From Modestobacter muralis (GTDB lineage: Bacteria > Actinomycetota > Actinomycetes > Mycobacteriales > Geodermatophilaceae), in assembly GCF_010682105.1 (NCBI RefSeq), contig NZ_JAAGWH010000066.1:1-63079 (forward strand): DNA of 63,079 bases, given 5' to 3'. Position 1 is the first letter of the stretch. Each line of letters starts with the position of its first letter. The translations under genes were made by a program, and so were the position numbers. Under the pieces are notes generated by a model that was not told the DNA's origin, searched no databases, and saw nothing but the letters and a program-made list of their open reading frames with translations. Positions 34,075-42,577 of the stretch are shown piece by piece.

Positions 34075-34626
34075 TCAGGAGCGGAGCGCGGCCACGGTGG
34101 CCACCAGTCCCTCGTTGCTCAGGGCGGTGAGCACCTGGTCGACGTCCATCGGGGGCCTGCTGAAGTTACTGGCGATCTTCTGCACGAGGGCGAACACGAC
34201 CTTGGGGTCCAGGTCGACCATCGCGTGCAGGAAGTCATCAGCGCTGCTGGCCTCGATGTCCCAGCCGGCCAGACGCTCGGCGGGGAAGTCCTTGCCGTTG
34301 TTGGTCACGATCGTCTGAGCCCCGACCTTGATCGCGGCGGCCAGGACGTGCCGGTCATCGGGGTCAGGCAGGTCCAGGGCCTCGATCAGCGGCTCATAGC
34401 CGCGGACCAGCACGTCCCGGATGGCGTCGTTCATCAGGACGCGGGTGCGGTCCAGCCGAGCAGGGTCGAGATCGGGCCGGTTCTTCTTCAGGTTCCGGAA
34501 GACCTCATCGAGGATCTGCTCGGTCCAGGTGGCCCGCACCAGGCCGGCCCGGGCGACCTCGATCAGCAGGTTCCGCTGGAGAGAGGGGTAAAGCACATTG
34601 GCGTCATAGACGACTACGAAAGCCAC
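34075..34626 (-). CDS. PIN-domain toxin-like ribonuclease
   Basis: A 183-residue protein with PIN-domain acidic residues: FVVVYDANVLYPS (first Asp), an EQILDEVFRNLKKNRPDLD helix, PDPDDRHVLAAAIKVGAQ (two central Asp) and IVTNNGKDFPAERL. PIN toxins cleave RNA. It lies downstream of a HTH protein gene on the same strand (40 bases), forming a likely addiction module. The length and the C-terminal helical extension match the longer PIN proteins paired with excisionase-like antitoxins. Confidence 0.85.
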   Translation of the reverse strand: MAFVVVYDANVLYPSLQRNLLIEVARAGLVRATWTEQILDEVFRNLKKNRPDLDPARLDRTRVLMNDAIRDVLVRGYEPLIEALDLPDPDDRHVLAAAIKVGAQTIVTNNGKDFPAERLAGWDIEASSADDFLHAMVDLDPKVVFALVQKIASNFSRPPMDVDQVLTALSNEGLVATVAALRS

Positions 34627-34666
34627 GCGATGCCTTCCCCTCGAGGGGCCTGAGCCAGGCGCGGGG

Positions 34667-35119
34667 TCAGATCATCTCCTGGGTGAGAGCGTGCAGCTCA
34701 TCGGCGGCGGCGCTACGGCGACGGTCGTCGGCGCGCATGTACTCCATCAGCGAGGCGGCCTTGATCCGCCGGTGGGTGCCCACCTTGCGGAAGTCGATGT
34801 CCCCCCGCTCGAGCAGCCCGATCAGGAACGGGCGGCTCACGTTGAGCATGTCCGCGGCCTGCTGGGTGGTCAGCTCAGCCTGAGAGGGAACGATCGAGAC
34901 ACCCTGGCCGGCGGCCATGTGCGCCAGCACCTGGGCGAGCAGCTCGACGGCTGAGCGGGGAACAGTGAGGGAGTCCCCGTGCTCGTCGTCGACGACCAGG
35001 CGGACGACCTCAGGGCCGGGGTGGGTGGCCAGGAAGTCCTTGACGTGCGGCAGTGCCGCAACGGCGGCAGTGATGTCACCGTCATCGGGGGTGACCGGAC
35101 GGTCCAGCAATGACGTCAT
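34667..35119 (-). CDS. Excisionase-type HTH antitoxin
   Basis: A 150-residue protein. The C-terminal half carries a MerR/excisionase-like HTH: ELTTQQAADMLNVSRPFLIG, then LLERGDIDFRKVGTHRRIKA. The N-terminal half (VRLVVDDEHGDSLTVPRSAV) is probably the oligomerisation or toxin-neutralising part. It is the upstream gene of the pair and would repress the operon promoter. An imperfect dyad CAGTT-N6-AACTG (35202-35217) upstream could be its operator. Confidence 0.8.
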   Translation of the reverse strand: MTSLLDRPVTPDDGDITAAVAALPHVKDFLATHPGPEVVRLVVDDEHGDSLTVPRSAVELLAQVLAHMAAGQGVSIVPSQAELTTQQAADMLNVSRPFLIGLLERGDIDFRKVGTHRRIKAASLMEYMRADDRRRSAAADELHALTQEMI

Positions 35120-35306
35120 GGCGATCTCCTGATCAGTCAGCGGTACGAGGTGCCTCCCGTCCCGCTCCGTCCATCAAACGCAACAAACGAAGTAATCGCA
35201 ACAGTTATCGGCAACTGAGGCTGTGATGTGACCCGACCGGATGACAAGTGATATCGCCGCGCGGGCACAGCAGGGGGGCAGGTCCTGCACGTCCTAGCGT
35301 CGGCGC

Positions 35307-35549
35307 GTGCCTTACCCGCCGCGGCCGCAGCTGCGCTCCCTACCGGAGTTCGCCGGTACCCGGGACGGTGCGCACCCGCTGCTGCAGGCACGGCTGGAGG
35401 CTTTCATCGTCGCCTCCTACCGGGAGGGGCGTTCGCTGCGCGAGATCGCCGAGCTGGTCGACCGGTCCCAGACCGCGGTCCGCAAGGCCCTGGACAAGCA
35501 TCAGGTGCCCCGCCGGCCAGCAGGCGCACGCCCGATTGCAGACCAGTAG
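35307..35549 (+). CDS. Small HTH protein
   Basis: An 80-residue protein with one helix-turn-helix: REGRSLREIAELVDRSQTAV followed by RKALDKHQVPRR, similar to small WhiA/sigma-4-like or resolvase-like HTH modules. The GTG start is chosen because codon bias begins there, but no ribosome site is visible. It may control the divergent toxin-antitoxin operon. Small size and lack of other domains limit the call. Confidence 0.6.
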   Translation: MPYPPRPQLRSLPEFAGTRDGAHPLLQARLEAFIVASYREGRSLREIAELVDRSQTAVRKALDKHQVPRRPAGARPIADQ

Positions 35550-35884
35550 CGGCGACCCCGCCAGTGCTGCAGCTGAACTTCCGCGCCGCCCGATTCAAGG
35601 ATTCCGGTGAGCGGCCGATCCAGAAAGAAGAGCCGAACCACTGGGGGAGCGTCGTGTCAGTCGATGCGGTGGGCAGCAACAGCTCGGTGGTCGCAGCGGC
35701 CTTCGGCAGTCTCAGGCGACCGACGGTGGCAAAGGCTCCCGACTGAGGTGGGTGGGGACACCGGCGCAGCCCCCGCAAAGACCAGACCACCGACACCCAG
35801 CACCCCGGCGGCGCAGGCAATCACCACAGGCAGCACCACCGAGGACGCCGGACCCGGCGCCTCCGACTCCGAGGGAGGCCACGG
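35550..35884. other. Gap before fliL, possible motB 3' remnant
   Basis: Open frames here have poor codon bias. In the last about 130 bases one frame reads VGGDTGAAPAKTRPPTPSTP..SDSEGGHG and stops at 35888, overlapping the fliL start by ATGA. In flagellar operons motB precedes fliL with such overlaps, so this may be the tail of motB carried along with fliL. Low confidence. Confidence 0.35.
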
Positions 35885-36367
35885 ATGAGCAAGGACAAGA
35901 CCAAGAAGGACGAGAAGCCCGCGGACGAGGAGGGCGCGAAGGGCGGCAAGAAGAAGCTGCTGATCATCGGGCTGGTCGCCGTCCTGGCGATCGGTGCGGC
36001 GGCGTACTTCTTCCTCTTCAGCGGTAGTGGTGAGGCCGAGGCCGAGCCGGCGCCGGAGGCCGGCACCGTGGTGCTCGCCGTCGAGCCGGTGGCGATCAAC
36101 CTCGCCGGCGGCAGCTACCTGAAGCTGGGCTTCACGCTGCAGATGTCGGCCGCCTACGACCTGAACGCCGGCGGCGGGCACGGTGGCGGCGCCAAGCCCG
36201 ATGGCTCGAAGGCGTTGGACATCGCCATCTCGCAGTTCTCCGGCGCGGCCCTGACCGACGTGCAGGCCAACCGCGAGGCGATGAAGGCCCACTTCGAGGA
36301 GGCCGTGATCGAGGCCTATCACGGGAACGTCTACGAGCTCTGGTACACGGAGTACGTCACCCAGTGA
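35885..36367 (+). CDS. fliL: FliL-like flagellar basal body protein
   Basis: A 160-residue protein with a lysine/glutamate-rich cytoplasmic N-terminus, one membrane helix (KLLIIGLVAVLAIGAAAYFF) and a periplasmic domain. The conserved FliL elements are VEPVAINLAGGSYLKLGFTL (strand region) and FSGAALTDVQANREAMKAHF..YELWYTEYVTQ at the C-terminus. FliL supports stator function around the flagellar motor. No other flagellar gene is present, so this is an isolated, probably captured copy. GAGG lies upstream of the ATG. Confidence 0.85.
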   Translation: MSKDKTKKDEKPADEEGAKGGKKKLLIIGLVAVLAIGAAAYFFLFSGSGEAEAEPAPEAGTVVLAVEPVAINLAGGSYLKLGFTLQMSAAYDLNAGGGHGGGAKPDGSKALDIAISQFSGAALTDVQANREAMKAHFEEAVIEAYHGNVYELWYTEYVTQ

Positions 36368-36624
36368 GAGGACCCCTGGTCGTCCCACCGAAGCTGATGC
36401 GCCGCACCTGACGCATCGGTCCTGGCATTCCACTCCGCGCCTCCACGAGGGGCGGTCCGTACCAGCCGGTGCCGGCTCCCCGGCGCCGGCTGGTCGTCGG
36501 TGGGGCCTTTCATCTACTTCCTCGACCTAGGGGAGCGAAACACTGCATCTGCCGGGCTGGCTGGCAGCCCGACGGCTCACAACAGCCCCAGCCACTTCCT
36601 ATTACTGGAAGTATCGTCTCATCT

Positions 36625-37272
36625 ATGAGAAGTCAGTCTCCCTCGCTGATGCCGATCTTCCGGTCGCAGCATCAGGCAGAGCTGCTGACTCAGCTCTATC
36701 TGCACCCAGACGCCCAGTACGCCCTCACCGAGCTGGCGCAGGCGGCTCGGGTGCCGCTGAGCACGGCACACCGGGAGATGGCCCGCCTGGCCGACACTGG
36801 CCTGGTCGTCACTCGCAGCGCCGGTCGCACCCGCCTCTATCAGGCTGACGCCGGTCATCCCGCCGCCCGGGCGCTCACCGAGCTGCTGACCTTCACCTTC
36901 GGCCCGGCCCAGGTGATCGCCGAGGAGTTCGCCGAACTACCCGATGTGGAGTCGGTGCTGCTGTTCGGGTCCTGGGCGGCCCGGTACGCCGGCCAGGACG
37001 GTCCGCCGCCGGCTGACATCGACGTCCTGGTCATCGGCACCCCGCACCGCGCGGCGGTCTACGCCGCCGCCGACCGGGCCGCCGCCCGGCTGCAGCTCCC
37101 GGTCAACCCGGCGCTGCGGACACCGGACCAGTGGCAGGCCACCGGTGACGCCCTCGTCGACCAGGTGCACCGCTCGGCTCACCTGACCGTCATCGAGCGC
37201 GCCGCGCTCGCCGACGCCGCCGCCATGGTCGAGGCCAGCGCCCAGCTGCTGCCCACACTAGGCATCTTTTGA
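36625..37272 (+). CDS. HTH-nucleotidyltransferase fusion (MNT-like)
   Basis: A 215-residue protein from the ATG at 36625. An N-terminal winged helix (LTELAQAARVPLSTAHREMA, RLADTGLVVTRSAGRTRLY) is fused to a minimal nucleotidyltransferase domain: LLFGSWAARYAG and DIDVLVIG give the GS-x-D-x-D active site. MNT antitoxins adenylylate partner toxins; others modify small molecules. The expected HEPN toxin gene is not adjacent. It may act as a self-regulating transferase. The AT-rich stretch before it probably holds its promoter. Confidence 0.8.
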   Translation: MRSQSPSLMPIFRSQHQAELLTQLYLHPDAQYALTELAQAARVPLSTAHREMARLADTGLVVTRSAGRTRLYQADAGHPAARALTELLTFTFGPAQVIAEEFAELPDVESVLLFGSWAARYAGQDGPPPADIDVLVIGTPHRAAVYAAADRAAARLQLPVNPALRTPDQWQATGDALVDQVHRSAHLTVIERAALADAAAMVEASAQLLPTLGIF

Positions 37273-37354
37273 GCTCGCCCGCCTGAGCATGGGGGTGGGT
37301 CTGTCGTGCGGCGGCTGGCCGAAGTAGTTGGCCGACGTTATCGACCTGTGACAA

Positions 37355-37373
37355 CTACTCAGCTTCGTAGTAG
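37355..37373. promoter_or_regulatory. BlaI-type operator A (before riboswitch-M23 gene)
   Basis: CTACTC-AGCTTCG-TAGTAG: one of nine sites in this window matching CTAC(T/G)A-N7-TAG(T/G)NN. It lies just upstream of the c-di-AMP riboswitch at the probable promoter of the M23 gene at 37586. Confidence 0.6.
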
Positions 37374-37424
37374 CGTTTCGTCCGGTCTGCGTGAGCCACG
37401 ACCTCGCCCTGAGGTCCTCACTCG

Positions 37425-37575
37425 GACCCCGTCGAACTGCCACCGCTCGCGGTGGCGGACCGGGGACCCATCGTTCCCCTGGGGTGAATCTCGCCTGGCC
37501 ACCGTGCCGCGGTGAGTAGGGCTGTCTCCGGCCCGAACCCGTCAGCTAACTCGGTAGACGGTGAGGGAGAACGGA
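37425..37575 (+). ncRNA. c-di-AMP (ydaO-yuaA) riboswitch
   Basis: The leader of the M23 gene carries hallmark ydaO sequence: GGGGTGAATC near 37482-37491, GTAGGGCTG, then CCCGAACCCGTCAGCTAACT with CGGTAGACGG up to about 37562. The GGTGAATC and CGTCAGCTAACxCGGTAG blocks are the conserved cores of this class, which in actinobacteria commonly controls peptidoglycan hydrolases. Binding of c-di-AMP normally turns expression off. Boundaries are approximate. Confidence 0.85.
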
Positions 37576-37585
37576 GCCCGTCGCG

Positions 37586-38941
37586 TTGGCGACATCGCAC
37601 GACATCGTCTTGCACCACCCTGCCCGTCACCAGCCGCCCCACCCGCGCCGACCCCGCCGGCGCACCACGGCGCTCGCCTCGGCCCTGGCCGCCAGCGCGG
37701 CCCTGCTGCTGACCCTCACCGGCCCCGCGGCCCAGGCCGCACCCGGAGAGCCGGCTCCCGCCAGCCAGCCCGAGCTCGCCGCGGCCGAGGCCGCACTGCG
37801 CGGCATCGAGGAGTCCGTGGCGGCCGCGGAGGAGAACCTGCAGCGGCTCACCGTAGAAGCCGAAGCGGTCGCCGACCAGAGCCTGGTCGCCCAGGCCGAA
37901 TTGGCCACCGCCCGACAGGAGGCCGATGCCCGGGTCGCGGAGCTGACGGCTGCCGCCGCGGCGGTCGACCAGAGCCAAGCCGACGTCGCGACCCTGGGCC
38001 GGCAGAGCTACATGGGCGCGGAAGCCTACGGTGCTGCCTCGGCGTTCTTCGGCGCGGCCAGCCCCGATGAGGTGCTCGACCGGGCCGCGACCCTGGACCA
38101 CCTCGGGGAGGCCCGGGCCGAGCAGCTCGACGAGCTCGAGGTCGTCCAGGTCCAGCAACAGGCAGCAACCGAGGCAGCCAAGGCGGCCGTGGACGCCCGC
38201 GACGCGGCCGCCCAGGCCGCCGCGGAGGCCGAGCGGGTCGCCAACGACAAGCTCGCCGCCGCCCAGCAGACCTATGACGCCGCCGTGGGGGAGCGGGCCG
38301 CGCTGGAGCAGCAGCTGCAGCAGGCCCGGGAGCGGCTGGCCACCCTCGCCCGTGAAGCGGCAGCCGCAGCAGCTGCCGAGCAGGACCGCAGCGCCGCAGT
38401 CGCGGCCGCAGCAGCTGCCGAGCGGGCCCGCAGCACCGCGATCCCCGCCGCACCTGCAGAGCCGGCCAGCGGGGGCACCGCCCCGGCCGAACGGGGCAAC
38501 CAGGCGGCGTCCCGTGGAAGCGAGCGGAGCGCCGCCGGCGCCGGCATCCCGACCACCGGCCGGGTCACCTCCTGCTACGGCACCCGCTCGGGGACCATGC
38601 ACAACGGCATGGACATCGCCGCCCCCATCGGCACCCCCATCTACGCCCCCGCCGATGGCGTGGTGCTCCAAGCCGGCCCCGCATCAGGCTTCGGTCTGGC
38701 CGTCTACCTGCAGCACGCCGATGGCTCCATCACCCTCTACGGCCACATCGACAGCTACTCCGTCGCCGCCGGGCAGCGAGTGACCGCGGGGCAGCAGATC
38801 GCCGCCGTGGGCAACAAGGGCCAGTCCACCGGCGCCCACCTGCACTTCGAGGTGCACCAGGGCGGGCTGTACGTCAACCGCACCAACCCCGTTCCCTGGC
38901 TCACCGCGCGCGGCTTGTCCCTGGGCGGGTCCTGCGGCTGA
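37586..38941 (+). CDS. Secreted M23 peptidoglycan endopeptidase, c-di-AMP controlled
   Basis: A 451-residue protein from a TTG start with GGAG upstream. A signal peptide (TTALASALAASAALLLTLTG..AQAA) is followed by an about 250-residue coiled coil (EAALRGIEESVAAAEENLQR..) like PcsB/EnvC-type hydrolases, then a linker and an M23 domain. Zinc ligands are in TMHNGMDIAAPIG and GAHLHFEVH. It would cut wall cross-links. The paralogue at 39124-40638 has the same architecture. Under a c-di-AMP riboswitch and operator A. Confidence 0.9.
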   Translation: MATSHDIVLHHPARHQPPHPRRPRRRTTALASALAASAALLLTLTGPAAQAAPGEPAPASQPELAAAEAALRGIEESVAAAEENLQRLTVEAEAVADQSLVAQAELATARQEADARVAELTAAAAAVDQSQADVATLGRQSYMGAEAYGAASAFFGAASPDEVLDRAATLDHLGEARAEQLDELEVVQVQQQAATEAAKAAVDARDAAAQAAAEAERVANDKLAAAQQTYDAAVGERAALEQQLQQARERLATLAREAAAAAAAEQDRSAAVAAAAAAERARSTAIPAAPAEPASGGTAPAERGNQAASRGSERSAAGAGIPTTGRVTSCYGTRSGTMHNGMDIAAPIGTPIYAPADGVVLQAGPASGFGLAVYLQHADGSITLYGHIDSYSVAAGQRVTAGQQIAAVGNKGQSTGAHLHFEVHQGGLYVNRTNPVPWLTARGLSLGGSCG

Positions 38942-38968
38942 CCATCCCGGCCGGGGCCATCCCTCAGC

Positions 38969-38998
38969 GGGGCCACGGGCAGCGCAGCCCGTGGCCCC
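38969..38998 (+). terminator. Terminator hairpin between the two M23 genes
   Basis: GGGGCCACGGGC pairs perfectly with GCCCGTGGCCCC around AGCGCA, 28 bases after the stop. The convergent M23 gene ends at 39124, so it may serve both. Confidence 0.8.
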
Positions 38999-39123
38999 AC
39001 CGGATGGATCGTGCTGGCCCGGCCGAGGAGAGACCAAGGCGCGGTGAGTCACGGCGACAAGAACCACTCGGCTGCGCCAACGGGCCGGTGTGCCAGCTGC
39101 CCGAGCTGACCGGCTGCTCGAGG

Positions 39124-40638
39124 TCAGCAGCGGCCGCCCATCGAGACCCCGCGGTCGGCCAGCCAGGAGATCGGGTCCACCGCGCCGGCGTGCAGGCCGG
39201 CGGTGTTGACCTGGAAGTGCAGATGCGGGCCGGTGGACTGCCCCTTGTTGCCCACCTCGGCGATCACCGTGCCGGCTGACACCCGCTGCCCGGCAGACAC
39301 GAAGTAGTCGTTGATGTGCCCATAGACCGACACCGACCCGTCATCGTGCTGCAGGTAGACCGCCAGCCCGTAACCGCTGGCCTCCCCGACACGGACCACC
39401 TTTCCAGCAGCGGGGGCATAGATCGGCGTGCCGATCGGGGCGGCGATGTCCACACCGTTGTGCATGACTCCCCAGCGCATCTCAAAGCACGTGGTGAACC
39501 GGCCACTGGTCGGGGCCGCACCGCCACCGGAAACCGGCCGCGGCGCAGGAGCACCGACGACGTCGGGAGCAGGGGACTGCTTGCCTCCGGTCGCCGGCGG
39601 GGTGGCAGGAGAGCCTGCCTTGACCGGGGAAGCTGGCTGCGTGGCGGTCTTCACCGGGGGAGTCGTCTGCGCCGCCGCCCGGGCGGCAGCCGCTGCCTGC
39701 GCCGCAGCCTTCGCGGCCGCGGCTGCCTGCGCGTCGGCCTCGGCCTTCTCCCGTGCCTGCTGCTGCTGCCACGCCTGATAGGCGTTGCGCTGCCCCTGCA
39801 GGGACAGCAGCCGCACCTGAGCCTCCTGCAGCTGCGTCTCGATCGTGGCGCGCTGTGCGGCGAGGGCGTCAGTGGCGGCCTGGAAGACCGCGACCTGCTC
39901 ATCGGCCGCCACCTTGGCAGCGGTCGCCTGCTCGGCAGCCTGCGCGCGGTCGGCGACCGCCGTCTTCGCCCGGGCATCAGCGTCGGCGTGGGCGGCCTCA
40001 GCGACGCGCAGACCCTCCAGCGTGGCGGTGCGCTGATCGGCGAGCAGACGCAAGGTCGCCGCCCCCTCCAGCAGCTCGTCGGGCCCGGCGGCGCTGATCA
40101 GCGCGGCGATGCCGCTGAGGTCTCCGCTGGCCATGTACCGCTCCCGGCCCACGGTGGCCACATCGGCCCGGGCCACGGTCACCGCCTGCTGGGCCGCCTG
40201 CAGCTCCGTTGCGGTCACCACGGCCTGCTCCTCCGCGGCCTCCAACTCGCCTTGGGCGATGCGGTCGGCCTCGCTGATCGCCTCGGCCTGCACCATCACC
40301 TGCTCCAGGTCGCTCTCCGCGCCGGACAGCAGCCCGGCCAGGCGGCCGACCTCAGCGGCAGCTTGCTCCTGGCTGGACTGGGCGGCACTGAGATCGGCAT
40401 CGCTGGGGTTGCTCGGCGCTGCCTGCGCCGGCGCGGCCAAGGGGCCGAGTGAGACGACAGCCACCGCCGCGACCAGCCCAGCTGTCCACCGACCCACCGG
40501 ACGGCGTGAGCTGCTGAGCCCAGCGGGGCGGACCGGAGCCGGTGACACGGCGCGGCGCCATGCTGCCTGCTGCGGCCGGCGAGCAGCCTTCACAGAGCGG
40601 GCGCGTGCCCCGCTGCGTCGAAGGTCTCCGGTGCTCAT
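39124..40638 (-). CDS. Secreted M23 peptidoglycan endopeptidase with coiled coil
   Basis: A 504-residue paralogue of the 37586 protein: basic N-terminus, signal segment (WTAGLVAAVAVVSLGPLAAPAQAA), coiled coil to about residue 290 (AEVGRLAGLLSGAESDLEQV..), an Ala/Lys-rich linker and a C-terminal M23 domain (VMHNGVDIAAPIG, GPHLHFQV). The coiled coil probably restrains or localises the peptidase. No riboswitch precedes it; instead a strong dyad (operator B) sits 25 bases upstream of the start. Confidence 0.9.
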   Translation of the reverse strand: MSTGDLRRSGARARSVKAARRPQQAAWRRAVSPAPVRPAGLSSSRRPVGRWTAGLVAAVAVVSLGPLAAPAQAAPSNPSDADLSAAQSSQEQAAAEVGRLAGLLSGAESDLEQVMVQAEAISEADRIAQGELEAAEEQAVVTATELQAAQQAVTVARADVATVGRERYMASGDLSGIAALISAAGPDELLEGAATLRLLADQRTATLEGLRVAEAAHADADARAKTAVADRAQAAEQATAAKVAADEQVAVFQAATDALAAQRATIETQLQEAQVRLLSLQGQRNAYQAWQQQQAREKAEADAQAAAAAKAAAQAAAAARAAAQTTPPVKTATQPASPVKAGSPATPPATGGKQSPAPDVVGAPAPRPVSGGGAAPTSGRFTTCFEMRWGVMHNGVDIAAPIGTPIYAPAAGKVVRVGEASGYGLAVYLQHDDGSVSVYGHINDYFVSAGQRVSAGTVIAEVGNKGQSTGPHLHFQVNTAGLHAGAVDPISWLADRGVSMGGRC

Positions 40639-40659
40639 CTGCTCGCGTCCTCACATCTG

Positions 40660-40686
40660 GTTGCTACTACTCGGTGTAGTGGCAAC
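40660..40686. promoter_or_regulatory. BlaI-type operator B with extended palindrome
   Basis: CTACTA-CTCGGTG-TAGTGG (40664-40682) lies in a longer dyad whose outer arms GTTGC (40660-40664) and GCAAC (40682-40686) also match. It is placed 25 bases before the M23 gene on the minus strand. Confidence 0.7.
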
Positions 40687-40847
40687 GGCAGTGAGGTCGA
40701 ACGGCTTAAGGGCGACCGGCCAGCTTTCGCAGGAAGCCGGTCCCCGGAGCCAGGCAGTGCGTCCGCGCATCGAGACCAGCGACCCAGTCCAAGCCCCCTG
40801 TCGCATGCTGCTTCGGGGGCGAGGGAATTGCGGTCCCAACTGCCGGG

Positions 40848-41407
40848 TCAGGTACCGGGCGCTGTCACGGGCTTGTCGACACGCTCGCCATCGCAGGCCG
40901 AGGTGTCCTCACGCAGCGCTGCCAGGGCAACGGTGATCGCGCCCAGGGTGATGAGGACGTCGGCGACGTTGAACGTCGGCCACCAGCCCGTGTGCAGGTA
41001 GTCCGTGACCAGGCCGTCGCCGGCGCGGTCGACCAGGTTGCCGAGGGCGCCGGCGAGGACCGAGACCAACCCGATCAGCAACAGCGCGGAGGCAACTCTG
41101 ACTACGCGCCAGGCATAGACCGCCACTGCAGCGGTAATCAGGCCGCTCACCGCCATCACGACTCAGCTGGGCAGGTCCGCCCCGAGGCTGAACCCTGCAC
41201 CGGGTTGTATCCCAGGCGCAGGGCGAGGAGACCCACGTCCACGCTCTCGCCTGCGGACAGGCTGTCCTCCGCGATCTCCTTGACCGCCAGGTCAGCCCCG
41301 GCGAGCACGAGGACCGCGGCACCAAGGCCCAGACGCACCACGCCAGGACGGCCGCGCCGAGGCTGATCGGGTGTCACGACCGGCCCGGGGTCAGTCGTCA
41401 TCGTCAT
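40848..41407 (-). pseudogene. lspA: lspA (signal peptidase II), frameshifted and with a nonsense codon
   Basis: Two reading frames together make a signal peptidase II. The first, up to 41156, reads LGLGAAVLVLAGADLAVKEI..DVGLLALRLGYNP; the second, to 40848, holds LAGALGNLVDRAGDGLV and FNVADVLI with both catalytic Asp. After YNP the frame needs one more C (CCGG near 41201-41204) to continue GAGFSLGADLPS. The next codon is TGA (41163-41165) where Trp is expected before VVMAVSG. A one-base deletion plus a nonsense change inactivate the gene unless they are sequence errors. Confidence 0.85.
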
Positions 41408-42044
41408 CGTCCTCGACGAGCTCGCCCTCCCAGGCCTCCCGACCCTCGCTGATGGCAAAGGCGGCGATGACGAAGCCGGCGACGGGGTCCAGCCACGTCC
41501 AGCCGACGAGGGCGTAGAGACCCAGACTGATCAGGGTCGAGATGCTGAGCAGGACGCAGATCCTGGTCTCCGCGGCGTCGGCCAGGATCAGCCGATCGCC
41601 ACCGAGGGCCAGGCCGACGCGGCGCTTCGCGCGCGCCAGCAGCGGCATGATGACCACTGAGGCGGCCAGCAGCACCAGGCCGACGATGGAGGTGTCGGGT
41701 TCCTCATCGCTGAGCAGGCTGCGGATGCCCTCGACGATCACATAGGCGGCGAGGACGAAGAAGGTGATCGCCACGGCCTTGAGGGCCCGGCGCTCCTTGG
41801 CCTCGTCGGCCTCCCCGTTGCGCAGCCGCGCCGCCAGGCGCAGGCCCACGAGGACCGCGGATGCCGATTCGATGCCGGAATCCAGGCCGAAGCCGATGAG
41901 GGAGACCAGGCCAGCCAGGATGCCGACGGTGATGGCGATGGCGCCCTCGGCCACGTTGTAGAGGACGGTGAACTGCGTCAGGCGCAGCCCACGCCTGGTC
42001 AGCCGCTCGGTCTCGGCCGACGTCAGGGCAGTGGTCTCACTCAT
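41391..42044 (-). CDS. Cation efflux (CDF-related) membrane protein
   Basis: A 217-residue protein with five to six membrane segments. LVSLIGFGLDSGIESASAVL (about residues 47-66) holds the DxxxE-type metal site of transmembrane helix 2, and LVGWTWLDPVAGFVIAAFAI resembles the end of the CDF transmembrane domain. The cytoplasmic CDF domain is missing, and the protein ends in poly-Asp. The paralogue at 48973 has the same layout. It is coupled to a CmtR-like regulator by a 4-base overlap, so it probably exports a heavy metal such as cadmium or lead. Confidence 0.8.
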   Translation of the reverse strand: MSETTALTSAETERLTRRGLRLTQFTVLYNVAEGAIAITVGILAGLVSLIGFGLDSGIESASAVLVGLRLAARLRNGEADEAKERRALKAVAITFFVLAAYVIVEGIRSLLSDEEPDTSIVGLVLLAASVVIMPLLARAKRRVGLALGGDRLILADAAETRICVLLSISTLISLGLYALVGWTWLDPVAGFVIAAFAISEGREAWEGELVEDDDDDD

Positions 42045-42436
42045 CGGGCCGTGACCTCCTCGCGGCTGTCCGCCCCGTAGGTCGGGCAGAGGTCCACAGC
42101 GTCACCGGTCAGCGCCAGCAGCCGCTCCGCGGCGGCGAGGAGATCGAGGAGCTCGTCGTGGGTGGTGAGGGAGAACATCGACGCCCGCCCCTGCGGGCGC
42201 GAGTCGACGAGGCCGCAGTCGCGCAGGCAGGCCAGGTGCTTGGACACGGTGGACTGAGCCAAACCCAGATGCCTGGTCAGCTCCACGACGCGGTGCTCAC
42301 CGAGGCTCAGGTGGCGCAGGATCGCCAGACGCGCCGGATCAGACAGGCTGTGAAACAACGACGCAGCCGGCGACAGACCGACCGTCTCGATCCGGCAGTC
42401 CGCCAAAGACTCACCCGATGGGGATGTCATCGTCAT
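42041..42436 (-). CDS. ArsR/SmtB family metal sensor, CmtR-like
   Basis: A 131-residue winged-helix repressor (LSDPARLAILRHLSLGEHRV, LGLAQSTVSKHLACLRDCGL). The cysteine pair in HLACLRDCG and a further Cys in the tail (DLCPTYG) match the CmtR arrangement (two Cys in the recognition helix, one near the C-terminus), which senses Cd(II)/Pb(II). It is first in the operon with the CDF-like transporter. A second CmtR-like gene with its own transporter lies at 48650. Confidence 0.85.
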   Translation of the reverse strand: MTMTSPSGESLADCRIETVGLSPAASLFHSLSDPARLAILRHLSLGEHRVVELTRHLGLAQSTVSKHLACLRDCGLVDSRPQGRASMFSLTTHDELLDLLAAAERLLALTGDAVDLCPTYGADSREEVTAR

Positions 42437-42577
42437 GAGGCGATGCTAGCCGAGCGTGTGGCCTGAGTGCACCCGCGTAGGCCCGGGCCGGCAGGCCGGT
42501 GCGGGCGCTGCCGTCCCGGCACCGCTGCAGAGCGGATGCGCTGCGCGAGGGCGACTCTTCAGAGGTGGGGATCGACC

